The notes under the pieces were generated by a model. The model saw nothing but the letters and a program-made list of their open reading frames with translations. It searched no databases and had not been told where the DNA came from. A program made the position numbers and the translations under genes. Shown here in pieces: positions 22,668-36,426 of a stretch of 64,000 bases of DNA. The DNA is taken from assembly GCA_947172415.1 (NCBI GenBank), contig OX359189.1, positions 8,632,501 through 8,696,500 on the forward strand. Direction: 5' to 3'. The DNA is from Chondrosia reniformis. Taxonomy: Eukaryota; Porifera; Demospongiae; Chondrillida; Chondrillidae. How positions within the stretch are numbered: the first letter of the stretch is position 1; each line of letters opens with the position of its first letter.

Positions 22668-23430
22668 GGACAAGTAAAAATATTAACAGATAACGTAAGA
22701 AGAGAAGGCAGAGCTTAAATTACCAAAGTAATACGGTCGACCAAACGAATCCAGTCTTTCGCATCAATATAGGAACAACTCTGCCTCAAACTTGACGGGA
22801 ACGTATACAAAAACGCTTTATCTAACCTTCGCTACAACTCGCCTGTTCGGTAGCTCCTTCTCGTAGGAGAGCGTCGACTTGTCATAGCCGTTCTCGAAGG
22901 ATGATCTTCTTTAGCAACGAGTCGGTGACGTTTACGAACGTCACATGATTCACAAAATGTGTGTACGGAGCGACATACGAAGGTGTTGGTGACGCAATAG
23001 AAAAACATCACAATACATCACCAGCTTGCGCAATCGTAACTTTGAATTCTTCATTATATCTTGATTATTTTGCTCATTTAATTAAGCAAAACTTCGCCAG
23101 ACGTTTCTTATACACATGTACCATGATATATGTTGATTTCACAGTTATCTGACAAATTGAAATTTTTTATCAATATAACACATTGTTTGCATATAAATTT
23201 CCCATAGGTTTTCTATAGTCCTATGGCCTTTTATATACAGACTTTGTCCTCCGTTTTCTAACAAACGGAGACCTGAATAAAAAATCCCTTCTTTTAAAAT
23301 GAGTTTTATACCCTAAACTTTATGATGATATGCCCATTTTGTTTCTAAGTCCTTTCTTGGAGCCATATGAATTAATTAATTATATTATATTATTTATATT
23401 ATATTAGATTACCTTAGTATATTGTAACTT
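22668..23430. repeat. Dispersed repeat family R2, copy 2
   Basis: Copy of the 20505-21270 repeat at high similarity. It ends GATTACCTTAGTATATTGTA and is followed by a small GC-rich hairpin (AGGGGCTGCC and inverse, 23495-23517). Confidence 0.75.
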
Positions 23431-23749
23431 GTACTGTATATATCTTTCCATAACATGAAGCCGTACAACGTAATCGGCAAATGAAAACAATATAAGGGGC
23501 TGCCACAGGCAGCCCCTAATAAATACCAGTTTATGGTATGCAGTATCTTGGAAACCATACTTGTCAAACAGATTGTCCTGTATGACCTCCAGTTGACTAT
23601 ACTGCATGTACTCTGACCTCATACAGGTTAGAATAAAGATTTGTGGCAGATTGACTTGGGTATAAGCACACACAATTATATAATCACTTTAATAGGAATC
23701 ATTATCTAATACATACAGAAAGTAAGGAATTACATGTCTATACACTCAC

Positions 23750-23960
23750 CAGGTGGATCTACAGTAACTCCATTACTGATGACTCTATTTGGATCATTGA
23801 AACCAACATTACCATCATAAATAAAACATCTGTAAGTGTAGTTCTTTTTCTCAAACTCTTCTCTGGTCACAGTGATAGTCAGAGTAGTAGTCCTAAATTG
23901 AATCCCTATAGGCTGAAGGTCACCTTTACATTTTACAAACGGAACTATATACACTTTCAC
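23750..23960 (-). pseudogene. Half Ig exon fused to intron repeat
   Basis: 23750-23890 matches the C-terminal half of the family Ig exon (TLTITVTREEFE, YTYRCFIYD) and keeps the GTGAGT donor. Upstream of codon TTT the sequence switches to a repeat also present at 16220 and 61480 (CCTAAATTGAATCCC). The first Cys and Trp are missing and the apparent acceptor is not in phase 1. It looks like a truncated exon duplicate in the gene B intron. Confidence 0.7.
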
Positions 23961-24942
23961 ATATTAACACGCTACTACACTGATATACAGTCTGTCAGGC
24001 TTCTAAACACAGTGTATATTATTAGATGTCAGTATTTACATTAAGGTATGAAGCATATTACAGTGAAGGTGAGTGATGGCTCAGGAAAATATTACTTATA
24101 CAAGTAGATATGTATGAACAAAACAAGATATGAAGGAAAAGCTCAAGTGTTTCACTTTTATTGATCAAGAATTGTCACTGTTTATAAAGGTGAATAGTTA
24201 GGAAAGGAAATATTATGCACATAAAGTAGTTATAGTTCAGTATATATAAAACCTTTCAGCTATTGAATAGCACAGACAATGACTAATGACTATATATGGA
24301 CCAAGAGATTGGATGCATGATTGATAAGTCACAGTGTCACCTGAAACATCCCTTTAAGACTAGCACATTGTAACCTTTAGCACTTCAGTAATATAGGTAT
24401 GATACTCTATATCTATAGGCTAGTTGAAATGCACACTTTCCCATGTACCGTATGACTGGTGATTTCTGAATACATTTTGTTTTTCTAAATGTAATGTTAC
24501 GTACATCAACTGTTTTACATAATAAAATTAATACTATTCTCTACAAGTCCAAATTAAGGTAATGGTAGGGACAGCACTGACTCCAGTTTACTCTGGTATG
24601 GGTAAGAAACAGGCTTAAAATATGTATATGATCAATAGACATCTTTTTCACGTATAGACTTGCAAAATACAGAAGAATACAAATGAAAATGCTCTAATTG
24701 TGCTTAGCCATTCACACGAATACTCAAAATAATAAATAAATAAATTAATAATGGGATAACATGACCTCCAGTTGACTACACTGGATGTACTCTGACCTCA
24801 AACAGGTAAAATAAAGATCTGTGGCACACTTACTTGGGTATACATAAGTACAAAAGATATACGTACTGTATATAATCACTTTAATATTTTAAAATACGTA
24901 CATATGTACATACAGCAAGCGAGGAATCACATGTATACTCAC

Positions 24943-25536
24943 CAGGTGGATCTACAGTAACTTCACTACTGTTGACTTTATTTGGATCATTTATGAAACC
25001 AAGATTACTATCAAATGTAATACATCTGTAAGTGTAGACTATATTCTCAAACTCTTCTCTGGTCACATTGATAGTCAGAGTAGTAGTAGTTTCAATAGTA
25101 GATGTGTCTTCATCAGGAGGATTAAATAAAGTTCCATTTCTCTCCCATCTAAGAAGGATACCTCCTTCAAGTACAGGATGTGTACATGTTAACTTGTAGG
25201 TTTGACCAAAACAAGGAGTACTTGATGGAGCAGTGAGTGTAACAGTAGCTTCACCTGTAAATGTATCAGAACCAATGAATTAAATTGTGTACAATGCTAT
25301 GCAAAATCAAACTTTGTTTTACTTGAATACCATGTACTTATAATTATAAAGTTAACATTCCCAACAAAGTGCAATATCTAGTTGACATTAAATCACACAG
25401 GTTAAGTGCTAATGTGTAAGGAGTATATGGTTAAAATATATAAGTACATATTACAATGTCCTGTTAAAATACATCCATAATCTTACCTTGTTGCAATGCA
25501 CCCAAAATGAGGCAAATGGTAACTGCAAGGTATAAT
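24943..25536 (-). CDS. Gene B 5' exons: leader exon and first Ig domain
   Basis: Exon 25487-25536 is 50 nt, hydrophobic (LYLAVTICLILGALQQ), with an acceptor on one side and a GTAAGA donor on the other, so the ATG must lie in an upstream exon I could not identify. Exon 24943-25254 follows in the same phase and encodes an intact Ig domain: CFGQTYKLTC, RWERNG and YTYRCITF, ending VDPPG at a GTGAGT donor in phase 1. That phase fits the FN3 exon at 15139 and the arrangement of gene G, whose leader and Ig exons are close relatives. I infer that these are the first exons of gene B, giving Ig-FN3-Ig-TM-ITIM with a 9.8-kb intron. The join over that distance is not proven. Confidence 0.65.
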
Positions 25537-26290
25537 CTACAGAAGGATATAAATAGACATAAACTATGACTTACGTTACTGACCTTCAGCAATCACAAGT
25601 AATCACAAAATGACCTGTCTCAAACTATGTCTTCTAATCAGGTAAACATTGTAGGGACTTATAACTGTATTGCAATATGTACACCAAGATGAGATTCATT
25701 GGGACGACTTTATCCTTACAAAAAGTAAAAAATCTATTTGTCACTTCCAAATGCTTCTACGTATGTAGCTTGTAAACTGCTGATTCATCATTTCGTTGAT
25801 ATTTAAAATTGCTGGCGAGTGAACAACAACATGCCAACAGACTAATATTTCCCCCTACAAATAGCTACACATGCCAAGAATGCAGTCTGTTTTGACTACA
25901 CCAACACACTAATCTCAGTTAGGCTTTGCTGCATTCACTAGTTTAGAAATTTGTGTAGTGTAACAATATTATAAAGAAGTACAAATAAACTGAAACTGAA
26001 GAGTGTCTATTACCTTTAGCTTGAAAATTAACACTTGTACTCCTTTTAATAGAATATTCTTTATAAAGTAGCATTTTAAAAGTTGTAAATCCTAGAAAAT
26101 GTTAATCTGTGTAACAGTGTGTAAATGTGTACATCTTAGGTAGTAACATCCATATACGTATGATAGGAGTAGTACCTGAGACTGCACCAAACTTAATCTA
26201 GCCTATGATATCTAACTACACAGCACAAAGCGGGCTTCTATTAGAACATAGACCATAAGTTTAGGGTAAGATACCACACCATGATATATT

Positions 26291-26358
26291 GTAGTGGTTC
26301 ACAGTGGTGATATACTGTATATATTGTAGTGGTTCACAGTGGTGATATACTGTATATG
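26291..26358. repeat. 35-bp tandem repeat, two units
   Basis: The unit starts GTAGTGGTTCACAGTGGTGA and continues TATACTGTATATATT. The same unit occurs at least 4.5 times at the homologous position 63843-64000. Confidence 0.9.
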
Positions 26359-28492
26359 GTATCAACTGCATGATGTTGGGCATGTGGGAGGTCCGAATTA
26401 AGAGAGTTTACTAACATTTTGCAAAGCATTCCTTGACCTTTAGAATAATCAGTAGTAATTGTGTTAAGTATGTGGTATACTGACTGGAACTGCTGAAATA
26501 TAATGACTAAGTTCTTAGCTTGTTATAATGACTATAGGCAAAGAAAGGTAATCGATAGCTACTGCACTAACTATCCTCCCCTTATCAATATGGACCATCC
26601 CCTTATGCTGAGTAATCACTTATAGGAAAGTTCAAGTACTAGAGCACCAGCCAACCAAATTATACCAGGAAAAAACACTTTGTACTAGGAATTACTTTCA
26701 ACAAGCTACTACACTAGTAACACATTATAATAATATATAATATGTAAAGTACTATACCCAATGCAGTATGACTACTATATATGCACCTACGTATGTATGG
26801 AGGTCTTACTACACAAAGTGTAATACATATGTACATATGAACACATTGGGTTAAGACTTTAATGTTAAGCATTCATGGAATTAGTAGGAGAACCTGTTAT
26901 GATACAGTCTACATGCACTACATGTCAACTTACAAAGGGTAAACTGACGATTGGATAGAGAGTCAGTTACTAGTAGATCACTTTCATTCATTATGTTTAG
27001 GTACAACATAAAACTCTGCAGTAAACATAGCTGCAGTACAGTGTTAACATTATGCTAATTGCATTTAGTGATAAGATTACTAATTACTCTAATATTAATA
27101 TCTCAAGGCCTCATGGGATCTACTTTATACAATTGACTATATACATATACGTAAGTATAGTGTATCTGGTGTTGTCAGTAATCACTGTACTGGAGTGACA
27201 TGTATTCTAGAATGGCTTATTTAACCAACACCTTGCTACATTCCCAGAAGTCAGTTGCTACGTATTCATAAATATAATATACTACTGTACATGCTCTGTA
27301 ATATACGTATAGTAGCCACCTGTTCATTATATTGTCATATCAGTAATGTATATGGTGTGCTAGTAATGTAATGTTGTCCAACATTGGTGTGCTATTACAA
27401 AACAATTTATCACTGGTTGGAAATCTTACAAGAGTGGGAAAAGCTACGTACATTGGTCTGGACGTTGCAAATTGGTCACTTATCCTATTACCAACTAAAA
27501 TACTTTATGTACATACATAAACTAATCAAACAAAACAAGCAGGTCAGGGGAGATAAGATTACAATATAGAGTTCATTATAAGTCATATAAAGTTAGTACA
27601 TACGTAAGGTGATAAAATGCTACAAACTAGTCACTGATCTGGGGATATACCTAAGTACATTAGTGTTATTCAATTAAGAAATGTGACAAGTTGCATAAAG
27701 AAACTTGTTTAAAGGACCTCACAGCAAAGTTTACATATCAAATGTACCTACGTACCTACTTCCTTTCTAGAACTTGCATAGTCAAAAAGACTCAACTCCT
27801 CAACAAGCACACATGTATGGGGGCCTTCCAAATTAGCAGGTGTTAGTAGGCATATATATAGGCGGTCCATATATTTGGTGATTTTAAATTTAGCAATTTT
27901 GTGCTAGACCGCCAACTTGCCAAATTTAATTCCTCACCAATAATTCTGGCTTTACGGTATGTTTGCTGCATTACGGTATGGTACACTCATTATAATAATA
28001 GCTAGTAGTCCGTATGTGTGGGAAAATCTATTCATTTCCTAACAATCAGTACAACATACTCTTTATCTATTCATGCACTGTATGCATTAGAATTCTTACA
28101 AATTAACACTATGACCACCATAGAAGCTGTAATAATTTACAAGAGAGATGTACATGGATAAGGTTTCCATAATTAGCTTTGTGTAATATATTTTCAATAA
28201 TAGCATTAGGAGTCTCAACTTGTGTACTGTATGCACACAATTAAATAAACAACACTACTTTTGTGTCAGTGATACTATATACCATAGAAATCCATATATA
28301 CTCTCATAAAGCAAGAGAAATGTATACACACATATTTAAACATTGTGTATAAAACCATTACCATTTAAGGTTTTAAGAATTATACAACATTGCTTGTGAA
28401 ATATTCTAATATAAGAAAATGTTAATGAAAATAAAAACTATAGTGAAGCCTTAGAAGGAAACTGTTTACAATGTTAAGCTATTCAAGTATTC

Positions 28493-28536
28493 AAAATGGT
28501 AGGCACAAAATGTGTACATTTTGTGCCTACCATTTT
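28493..28536. repeat. Perfect 20-bp-arm hairpin
   Basis: AAAATGGTAGGCACAAAATG and its inverse around TGTA. The duplicate at about 34823 keeps only the left half, so the palindrome was altered after the duplication. Confidence 0.9.
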
Positions 28537-28990
28537 AAATACTCAACATTGCAAGAATGCAGTTTGTCTTGACTGCACTAACACACTAATCTCAATTAGG
28601 CTTTACTGCATTCACTAGTTTAGAAATTTGTGTAGCGTAACAATATTATTATGGAGAAGTACGAGTAAACTGAAACTGAAGAATTTCTAGCTTGAAAATT
28701 AACAATTGTATACTCCTTTTAATAGAATATTCATTATAAAGTAGCATTATACGTGAATACTGGAAATGTACGTATATCAGTTATGCTCAGCATCTACGTA
28801 CGTACAAGTATCAGTCTATTGTCCAATGAGTTTATATGGTGTGCTAGTACAAAACAATTTATCACTGGCTGGACATCTTACAAGAGTGGACTTTGCAAAC
28901 TGGTCACTTATTCCTATTACCTAAAAATAATAACTAACACATCTGTACATACATATATGTACTAATCGAACAATAACAAGCAGGTCACGG

Positions 28991-31079
28991 CAGATAAGGT
29001 TACAATAATAGATCCAATTAGAGTTCATTATAAGCCATATAAAATTTAGCATATGGAAGGGGGTATTTTCAGTATATATTCCATATACTGAAACAGGGAA
29101 TGTGACAAGTTGCAAAAGAAACATTTTAAAAGGACCCACAGTAAAGGTTGCATAACAAATGCACCTACATGCATGAATAATCTAATACCTACATGTTATG
29201 CCTACTCTGTAAAAACACCTATAGGGTTGTATATAAACCTGGAGAGTCCAAGAGACTCCGCCTCCTCAACAAGCACACATGCTTTCCTTAGTACCTCCAG
29301 TGAGTGGAATATTATAGAGACAGTAAACAACAGCTTTTGAAAAAAAAATCAGTCATAAACATTAGAATCCCTACAAACGAAAGGGTCAAATTTTGATTAC
29401 TATATACACACAACTAAATTAAGAACGTTAGTCTTGCATCAATGATACCATATATATGAAGTTCATATTCAGCTCTTACAGAAATGAGGTTGTGCATGCT
29501 CAAATATTGTGTGTATAGAAACTATCACCATTCACTGTAGGTTGAAGATGTAATAAACATTGCCTGTGAAATACCTTTACAGAGAAAACTAAAAATATGC
29601 AAAGCTATATAAGGAAGCCCTAAAAGAGGCCTGCTTACTATAGAAGCTATTCAATTACTCACAAAGAATGTACGTAGGCACGAAAGGCACTGGGAAATAC
29701 CATACACATTACTGCACAAGGAAGTAGAGTACTGAACTATGTATACGCTTCATGCACTACACTCTATATAGGGACATCACTACTGAATATACATAAGAAT
29801 AAATCTAACACACCATTTCCAACACATGAAGAATTTATGTACTTTTGTGGGGGACTATAGAACTATGGATAGATTATATATAGTGCATTGTAACATTTCC
29901 AATATTTTAACTAAACAGTCAATTTCAAATTGAATATAATGTATCTGTTATAACTTCAGCTGCATAATTCATAAGGTTATAAGGTTACTAGTCTTGTTGG
30001 CTAGGTTAATCCCGCCCAGATGTGAATGTGACAAGTTAGTTCATCTACATAAATATTCATTATATGGGCAGACCAACGCATTGAGGGCCCTCCTATAAAA
30101 CATCCCACATCCTCCTATTTGAGATACAGTATAGAAGGAGTTAGTCATATACTATCTAGCTGACTGTAGTGTTACATATCAATTTGAGCTTTAGGTAGAA
30201 CGAAGAACGTACATAAATATGTCCTACTTTAACTTTATTGTATATAAAGTGAGCATATAAGTTTAGTCTCCATTTGATTATAATCTACCAAAACGTCCTA
30301 TCAGAGAGTACGGTAGTACTCTCTAAGTAGTATAGATAACAGCAGTTCAAGGATATATAATAAATACACTATTAGTCAAGTGCCAGTATGATTGTCTAAA
30401 AACCGCTTTAAACTTGGTGACATGAAAAAGGACCTTATTGTGACACACATTTATAAATTCGCTACTGATGAGATCATCGATTAGATGGCCCCTTTCTAAC
30501 CTTGCAATTAGGAGTTGACACGCCGTGTTTCGCATAACCTTCTAGACTCTCTCTTCAAAAACCTCTTCGAGATGTGTTAGATATCGGAGATCTACCGTAT
30601 TATCTCTGGCTGGTGCTTGTATTTTTAGGGCTTCATATTGTTTTCATAACGCGATTTATGTATGGCTTCATGTTACGGATATATATATAATATATTAACT
30701 TGCACTGTATATATATATCCGTAACATGAAGCCATACATTATATATATATAATAATTAATAACTTCTATATTATATTATATATTATATTAATAACTTGTA
30801 CTGTATATATATATAATACGAGTTCATACGCAACTATTGTAACACTTAATTTATACGTCAATACATCGTTTTTGCAAATGGCGGTCAGCTTTAAAATACA
30901 AGTATATTGCAACTGATTTATACTATCTCCACTGTACAGATTGATGTATATACGTATATTGATGTGTCATGTACAACACGTTGACATAGAATCTTCCTGC
31001 CTGGTGCATGGTGAGGTTCTCATATTTCCACAGAGTTGTACTATGCATTGCATAATTAAGATAATAGAGTAATAGTTCC
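28991..31079. other. Gene-free stretch with repeats
   Basis: No supported exon. 30200-30600 is diverged from 34950-35340. 30661-30736 is a foldback (TATGGCTTCATGTTACGGAT and inverse). 30810-30890 is the inverse of 19655-19720, so transposon fragments dominate. Confidence 0.5.
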
Positions 31080-31467
31080 ACCCATTGCATACTACATACA
31101 TACGTTGTGCATGTGTATATTACGTGTATAAATCTGATGGACATTATTGCTGACATTAATGACATTAAAAGTGAAGAGCAAATGCTCAGTCTATGATTTT
31201 GAAATGACCTATATATAAAAGTAAAACGAAAGATTATCAAGTGCTGACAGTATATAATAATAATAACATAGAGCAGTATCATGGTCAATCTTGTTTAGGG
31301 CCTTGAGTATATATGTACGTATATATACTATACACACAAGGGAAGTTGTCTGTACATACGTATATATACTGAACAAGTTTTTTGTACAACACCTTCAGTA
31401 ATTGGGGGGAAACAACAGAAGTGCCCATCTACGTACATACGTATATACGTACTTGCTTATACAGTGA

Positions 31468-31584
31468 TTATTTTCTTGTCAGTACTTCATCGTACACTCC
31501 ATCTCCCAAGCTAGGATTAGCTACTGCTCTAGGTCTATCTCCTTTTGAGTGGTCCAAGTCAGCATAATAGGAAGTGGGTTGCTG
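31468..31584 (-). pseudogene. Stray copy of the gene A tyrosine tail exon
   Basis: Matches the tail exon at 5700-5815 and would read SYYADLDH and VYDEVL, but it is 117 nt instead of 116. In the phase that fits gene A a stop appears at once. No transmembrane exon is next to it because the duplication ends before it. It could only be used from a phase-0 donor. Probably a duplication fragment. Confidence 0.65.
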
Positions 31585-32092
31585 CTGCGACTATAGTAGA
31601 GGAAATGATATATGAGCAACAGGATATGTATATAGAGTAGCAAAACAAATGTGTAAGATTTGCTTTACTTCCTGTTTTAACTTGTTCATGCTGTATACCA
31701 TAGAATACCCATATTATCAGCTTGTTGCCATGGCAATGGGGTATAAATAGATATATATACAAACTATATACGTAGAAGGCCATATTTCAAAGAATATGCA
31801 TGTCTAAATGAAGTTAAGGAAGCATAAAAGAGGATAGACTTACATTTTCTTAGATTAAACTTAGAAGTAAAAGTTATAATATATACCGAGGTGGCATACC
31901 TCATTACTCTTACTGACTTTGTTTTACTTGAATACCATGTACTTACAATTATAAACTTAACATTCCCAACAAAGTCACAATATCTAGTTGACATTAAATC
32001 ACACAGGTTAAGTGTTAATGTGTAAGGAGTATATGGTTAAAATATATAAGTACATATTACAATGTCCTGTTAAAATTCATCCATAATCTTAC

Positions 32093-32142
32093 CTTGTTGC
32101 AAAACACCCAAAAGGAGGCAAATGGTAACTGCATGGGATAAT
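32093..32142 (-). pseudogene. Stray leader exon of the B/G family
   Basis: A 50-nt exon with acceptor and GTAAGA donor, reading LSHAVTICLLLGVLQQ, homologous to the leader exons at 25487 and 63031. No Ig exon follows: the duplicated segment ends near 31900 and is joined to the gene A-like segment. It is likely non-functional, or the start of an unrecognised transcript. Confidence 0.6.
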
Positions 32143-34870
32143 CTACAGAAGGATAGAAATAGATAGACATAAACTATGACTGACACTACTGACTGACACT
32201 ACTGACTTTCAGCAATCACAAGTAACCTCAAAATGACCTGTCCCAAAACTATATCTTCGAATCAGGTATACATTGTAGGGACTTACGTATAACTGTATTG
32301 CAATATGTACACCTGGATGAGATTCATTGGGACGACTTTATCCTTACAAAAAGTAAAAAATCTATTTACCACTCCCCAAATGCTTCTACGTATGTAGCTT
32401 GTAAACTGCTGATTCATCATTTTGTTGATTTTAAAAAAATTCTGGCTGAGTGAACAACAACATGCCGACTGACTGATATTTCCTCCTACAACTGGCTACA
32501 CATGCCAAGAATGCAGTCTGTTCTGACTGCACTACACACTAATCTCAGTTAGGCTCTGCTGCATTCACCAGTTTAGAAATTTGTGTAGCGTAACAATATT
32601 ATTATGAAGAAGTACGAGTAAACTGAAAGTGAAGAGCTTCCATTACCTTGAACCTTGAAAATTAACAGTTGTACTCCTCTAAATAGGATATTCCTTATAA
32701 AGTAGCATTTTAAAAGGTTTAATGTAACAGTGTCTAATTGTGTACATCTTAGGTAGTATCATCCATATACGTACGTATGATAGGAGTAGCTCCCGAGACT
32801 GCACCAAATATAATCTAACCTATGATATCTAACTACTAACTTACTAACATTTTGCAAAGCATTCCTTGACATTTATAATAATCAGTAGTAATTGTATTGA
32901 GTATGTGGTATACCGGCTGGAACTGCTGAAATATAATGACTAAGTTCTTAGCTTGTAATAATGACTACAAGCAAAGAAAGGTAATCAGTAGCTACTGTAC
33001 TAACTATCCTCTGGATATGGACCATCCCCTTATGCTGAGTAATTACTTATAGGAAAGTTCAAATACTAGAGCACCAGCCAATCAAATTATACTAGGAAAA
33101 GAAACACCTTGTACTAGGAATTACCTTAAACAAGCAACACTAATAACACACGATAGTAATATGTACACATGTATATATACCCAATGCAGTACAGTATATC
33201 TGCTACATATATATGCACCATGTATGGAGGTCCTACTACACAAAGTGTAATACATGTACATATGAACACATTAGGTTAAGATTTTAATGTTAAGTATTCA
33301 TGGAACTACATATCAACTTACAAGATGACTATATAGACTATATACTAGTAGATCACTTTCATTCAATATATATAGTTACAATATTCAACACTCTACAGTT
33401 AAAAATAGCTGCAGTACAATGTTAACATTATGCTAATTGCATTTAGTGATAAGATTACTAATTACTCTGATATTACGTAATATCTCAAGGCTTTATGGGA
33501 CCTATTTTATACAATTGACTACATATACCTAGATATAGTGTATCTGGTGTTGCCAGTAATCACTGTAATGGACTGACATGTATTCTAAAATGTAACTTCA
33601 GGCTCATTCAACCAACACCTTGCTACATTCCCAGAAGTCAGTTGGTATGTATTCATAAACATAATATACTACTGTACATGCTCTGTAATATATATTAGCC
33701 ACCTGTTCATTATATTGTCATATCAGTAATGTATAGGTATATGGTGTGCTATTACAAAACAATTTATCACTGGTTGGACATCTTACAAGAGTGGGAATAG
33801 CTACAATGTCGACCTTGGTCTGGACTTTGCAAATTGGTCACTTATTCCTATTACCAACTAAAATACTTTATGTACATACATAAACTAATCAAACAAAACA
33901 AGCAGGTCAGGGGAGATAAGATTACAATATAGAATTCATTATAAGTCGTATAAAGTTAGTACCATATGTAAGGTGATAAAATGCTACAAACTAGTTACTG
34001 GATCTAGGGATATGCCTAGGTAGGTAAATTAGCCTTATTCAATTATGCATAATGAAACATTTTAAAAGGACCTCATGGTAAAGTTTACATATCAAATGTG
34101 CCTACCTACCCACTTCCTTTCTAGAACATGCATACAGTCAAAAAGACTCAACTCCTCAACAAGCACACATGTATGGGGGCCTTCCAAATTTAGTAATTTT
34201 GTGCTAGACTGCCAACTTGCCAAATTTAATTACTCACCAATAATTTTGGCTATACAGTATATGTATGCTGCATTAGGTAACACTCATTATTATAATAATA
34301 GCTAGTACTACGTATGTGTGGGATAATCTATTCATTTCCTAACAATCAGTACAACATACTCCCTTAATAAGGACCTGAATTCCCACCAGTTTCTAGTGCT
34401 CTTGGGTAATTATCTATTCATCTTGCACTGTATGCATTAGAATTCTTACAAATTCCTTTTAACCACCATAGAAGCTGTAATAATTTACAAGAGAGATGTA
34501 CATGGATAAGGTTTCCATAATTAGCTTTGTGTAATACATTAGGAGTCTCAACTTGTGTACTGTATGCACACAATTAAATAAACAACACTACTTTTATGTC
34601 AGTGATACTATATACCATAGAAATCCATATATACTCTCATAAAGCCGGAGAAATGTATACACACATATTTAAACATTGTGTATAGAACCATTACCATTTA
34701 GGGTTTTAAGAATTATACAGCATTGCTTGTGAAATATTCTAATACAAGAAAATGTTAATGAAAATAAAAACTATAGTGAAGCCTTAGAAGGAAACTGTTT
34801 ACAATGTTAAGCTATTCAAGTATTTAAAATGGTGGGCACAAATGTACTGGCATGTAGTTGGCAAAGGCTT

Positions 34871-35602
34871 CCAAGCTGTGAATACCAAGTTCCTACTGAA
34901 GCATGAGTGTAGCATAGGACTGAAGACACCACGTGGTACTACATTAGTACCAACTTAATTAGGTGTAGGTGTATAACATGACCGCAGTACAATCAGACTA
35001 GTCTCTACTCCATCTCCATTTGATTATTGTTATTGTACCAAAACCTTCAATATTAGTAGTTCAAGGATACGTTCACTTATTATTCAAGTGTAAGTGTGAC
35101 TATCTATCGATTTAGGACGATTTTGAGGATATCGTAAAAATACTTAGGGCCTTACAGTACATGCGACGGTAAATGTGAAAAAATGAGACTATCCATACGC
35201 GATAGCTGAAGAAGATGATTTCATTACTGATGAGAAATTCTCAATCAGTTTGAGTCCAGTTCTAACCTTTTAGTCAAAAGTTGACACCCCATGTTTCGAA
35301 GATCTAGAACCTTCTAAAATTCTTCCTTTTTCAACAACGGACTGACTAATTGTAATGCATGTGGGAGTCACCAAAGCTTTAACCTTTGGGGTGCGCCCAA
35401 TGCAACAATTATAATATTATTCATAGTCCTTGTAATTCGTATATAGCAAAATGGCAGCTTATATGATACGTATCCGTCCCTTAAATCTCATCTACATAGG
35501 TATTATATACAAGCACTTAGGTACTCGATTCTCCAGAATTAGTTTATCAGAAGTATGCATTCTATTTCCTATTATATGCGTAACTTACTATGGATTCTGT
35601 CT
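34871..35602. other. Intergenic, no gene seen
   Basis: Contains a diverged relative of 30200-30600 and the word GGTGCGCCCAA near 35390, which recurs in the hairpins at 36001 and 62168. No supported exon. Confidence 0.45.
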
Positions 35603-36426
35603 TTATAGGTTTCCATCTTTTAATTGGTAATAGAACCTGTTGTATATACAAACATGAACCCGAAGTAGGCAGGGCCAAACTATGTACAAAACTAACAGCA
35701 TTATAGCTAGATAGCCAATAATTGTTTTTGTATCTACATGTAGTATGGAAACAACAAATACAACATGATTACATCTACAGAATATATAGATATAAAGATA
35801 TAAATTTAAAATAATAACATTAGACATGTATATATATACACACATGTAAAGACTGGAAAAATAGGGAAACTTTAAGATCATCCGATCAATATCATCATCA
35901 TTGAAGTTGATGTTATCCCTGCCCACTCATGTCTCCTGAGGTGCGCAATGAGTTTATAATGGGCAGAACTGAAGTTCACTTGATGGGAATCAGAGTCTCT
36001 CCATGTTTGGGCGCACTATCCCTACTTCAGCCATCATGGTGCGCCCAAACATGGAATTAGACCACCTGAAAAGGTAGTTGGTTTAGTCTCCAGTGGACTC
36101 TTATTTGTCTCTGTGCCTGTATGTAAGTATAGAATTTTAAGGCAGTTACTCTGATGGTTCTATATATTATATAAAAGTTACAGTCAATTACATATAGTTA
36201 CCTGATTTTTCAATAATAACATACACCTGTTATATGTACATTGTACCTTTAGTTTTTATAGATATGTTAGTAACTACAGCTGGTTGACTTCTTTTAGCTC
36301 CATCCACTGCCATTACGCAAATATTAAATTTAGTATTTTTGTCATCTAGTTTTCTATCTGATTCAGAAACATTATTTTCAATTTTCACTCTATTGTATGT
36401 GTCACTGCTTGCATAAACATTTCTTA
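35603..36426 (-). CDS. Gene H (tentative): FN3 half-exon plus terminal transmembrane exon
   Basis: Exon 36247-36426 (180 nt, phase 1-1, consensus ends) encodes the C-terminal half of an FN3-like domain (KFNICVMAVDGAKRSQPAVV). A following exon 35603-35733 fits by phase and encodes a hydrophobic segment (TIIGYLAIMLLVLYIVW) with a very short tail ending KDGNL. The N-terminal half of the FN3 domain and a leader were not found, and a different gene (E) ends 550 bp upstream. It could be a decayed receptor or a chance reading. Supporting evidence is splice phase only. Confidence 0.3.
36001..36054. repeat. Hairpin with GGGCGCAC core
   Basis: CCATGTTTGGGCGCAC and its inverse around a 22-base loop containing CCTACTTCAG. 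The same core and loop type is at the centre of the long hairpin at 62018-62352, so both belong to one foldback family. Confidence 0.85.

Larger units (their letters stand above)
25537..28990. repeat. Non-coding segment duplicated at 31910-34870 and partly at 62800-64000
   Basis: The region upstream of the gene B leader exon is repeated in tandem at 31910-34870 at high similarity with indels. Its first part (to about 26360) is repeated again upstream of the gene G leader (62800-64000). A further inner copy lies at 28556-28980. It must contain the promoter and first exon of the B/G-type genes, but I could not define an ATG exon conserved in all copies. Other open frames here are not supported. 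Confidence 0.75.

Noticed and set aside
25770-25800. Candidate ATG exon (MMNQQ) for the B/G leader
   Set aside because: Conserved in three copies and the phase fits, but the donor CA/GTTTAC is poor, so I did not include it in the gene models.
26291-26358. Direct repeats as a possible CRISPR array (also 63843-64000)
   Set aside because: Units are contiguous without spacers, in a eukaryotic setting. It is an ordinary minisatellite.
30347-30535. 62-residue minus-strand open frame with MRNTACQLLIARLERG
   Set aside because: The related sequence at 35090-35300 is not open, and no domain is recognisable. Probably a repeat fragment.
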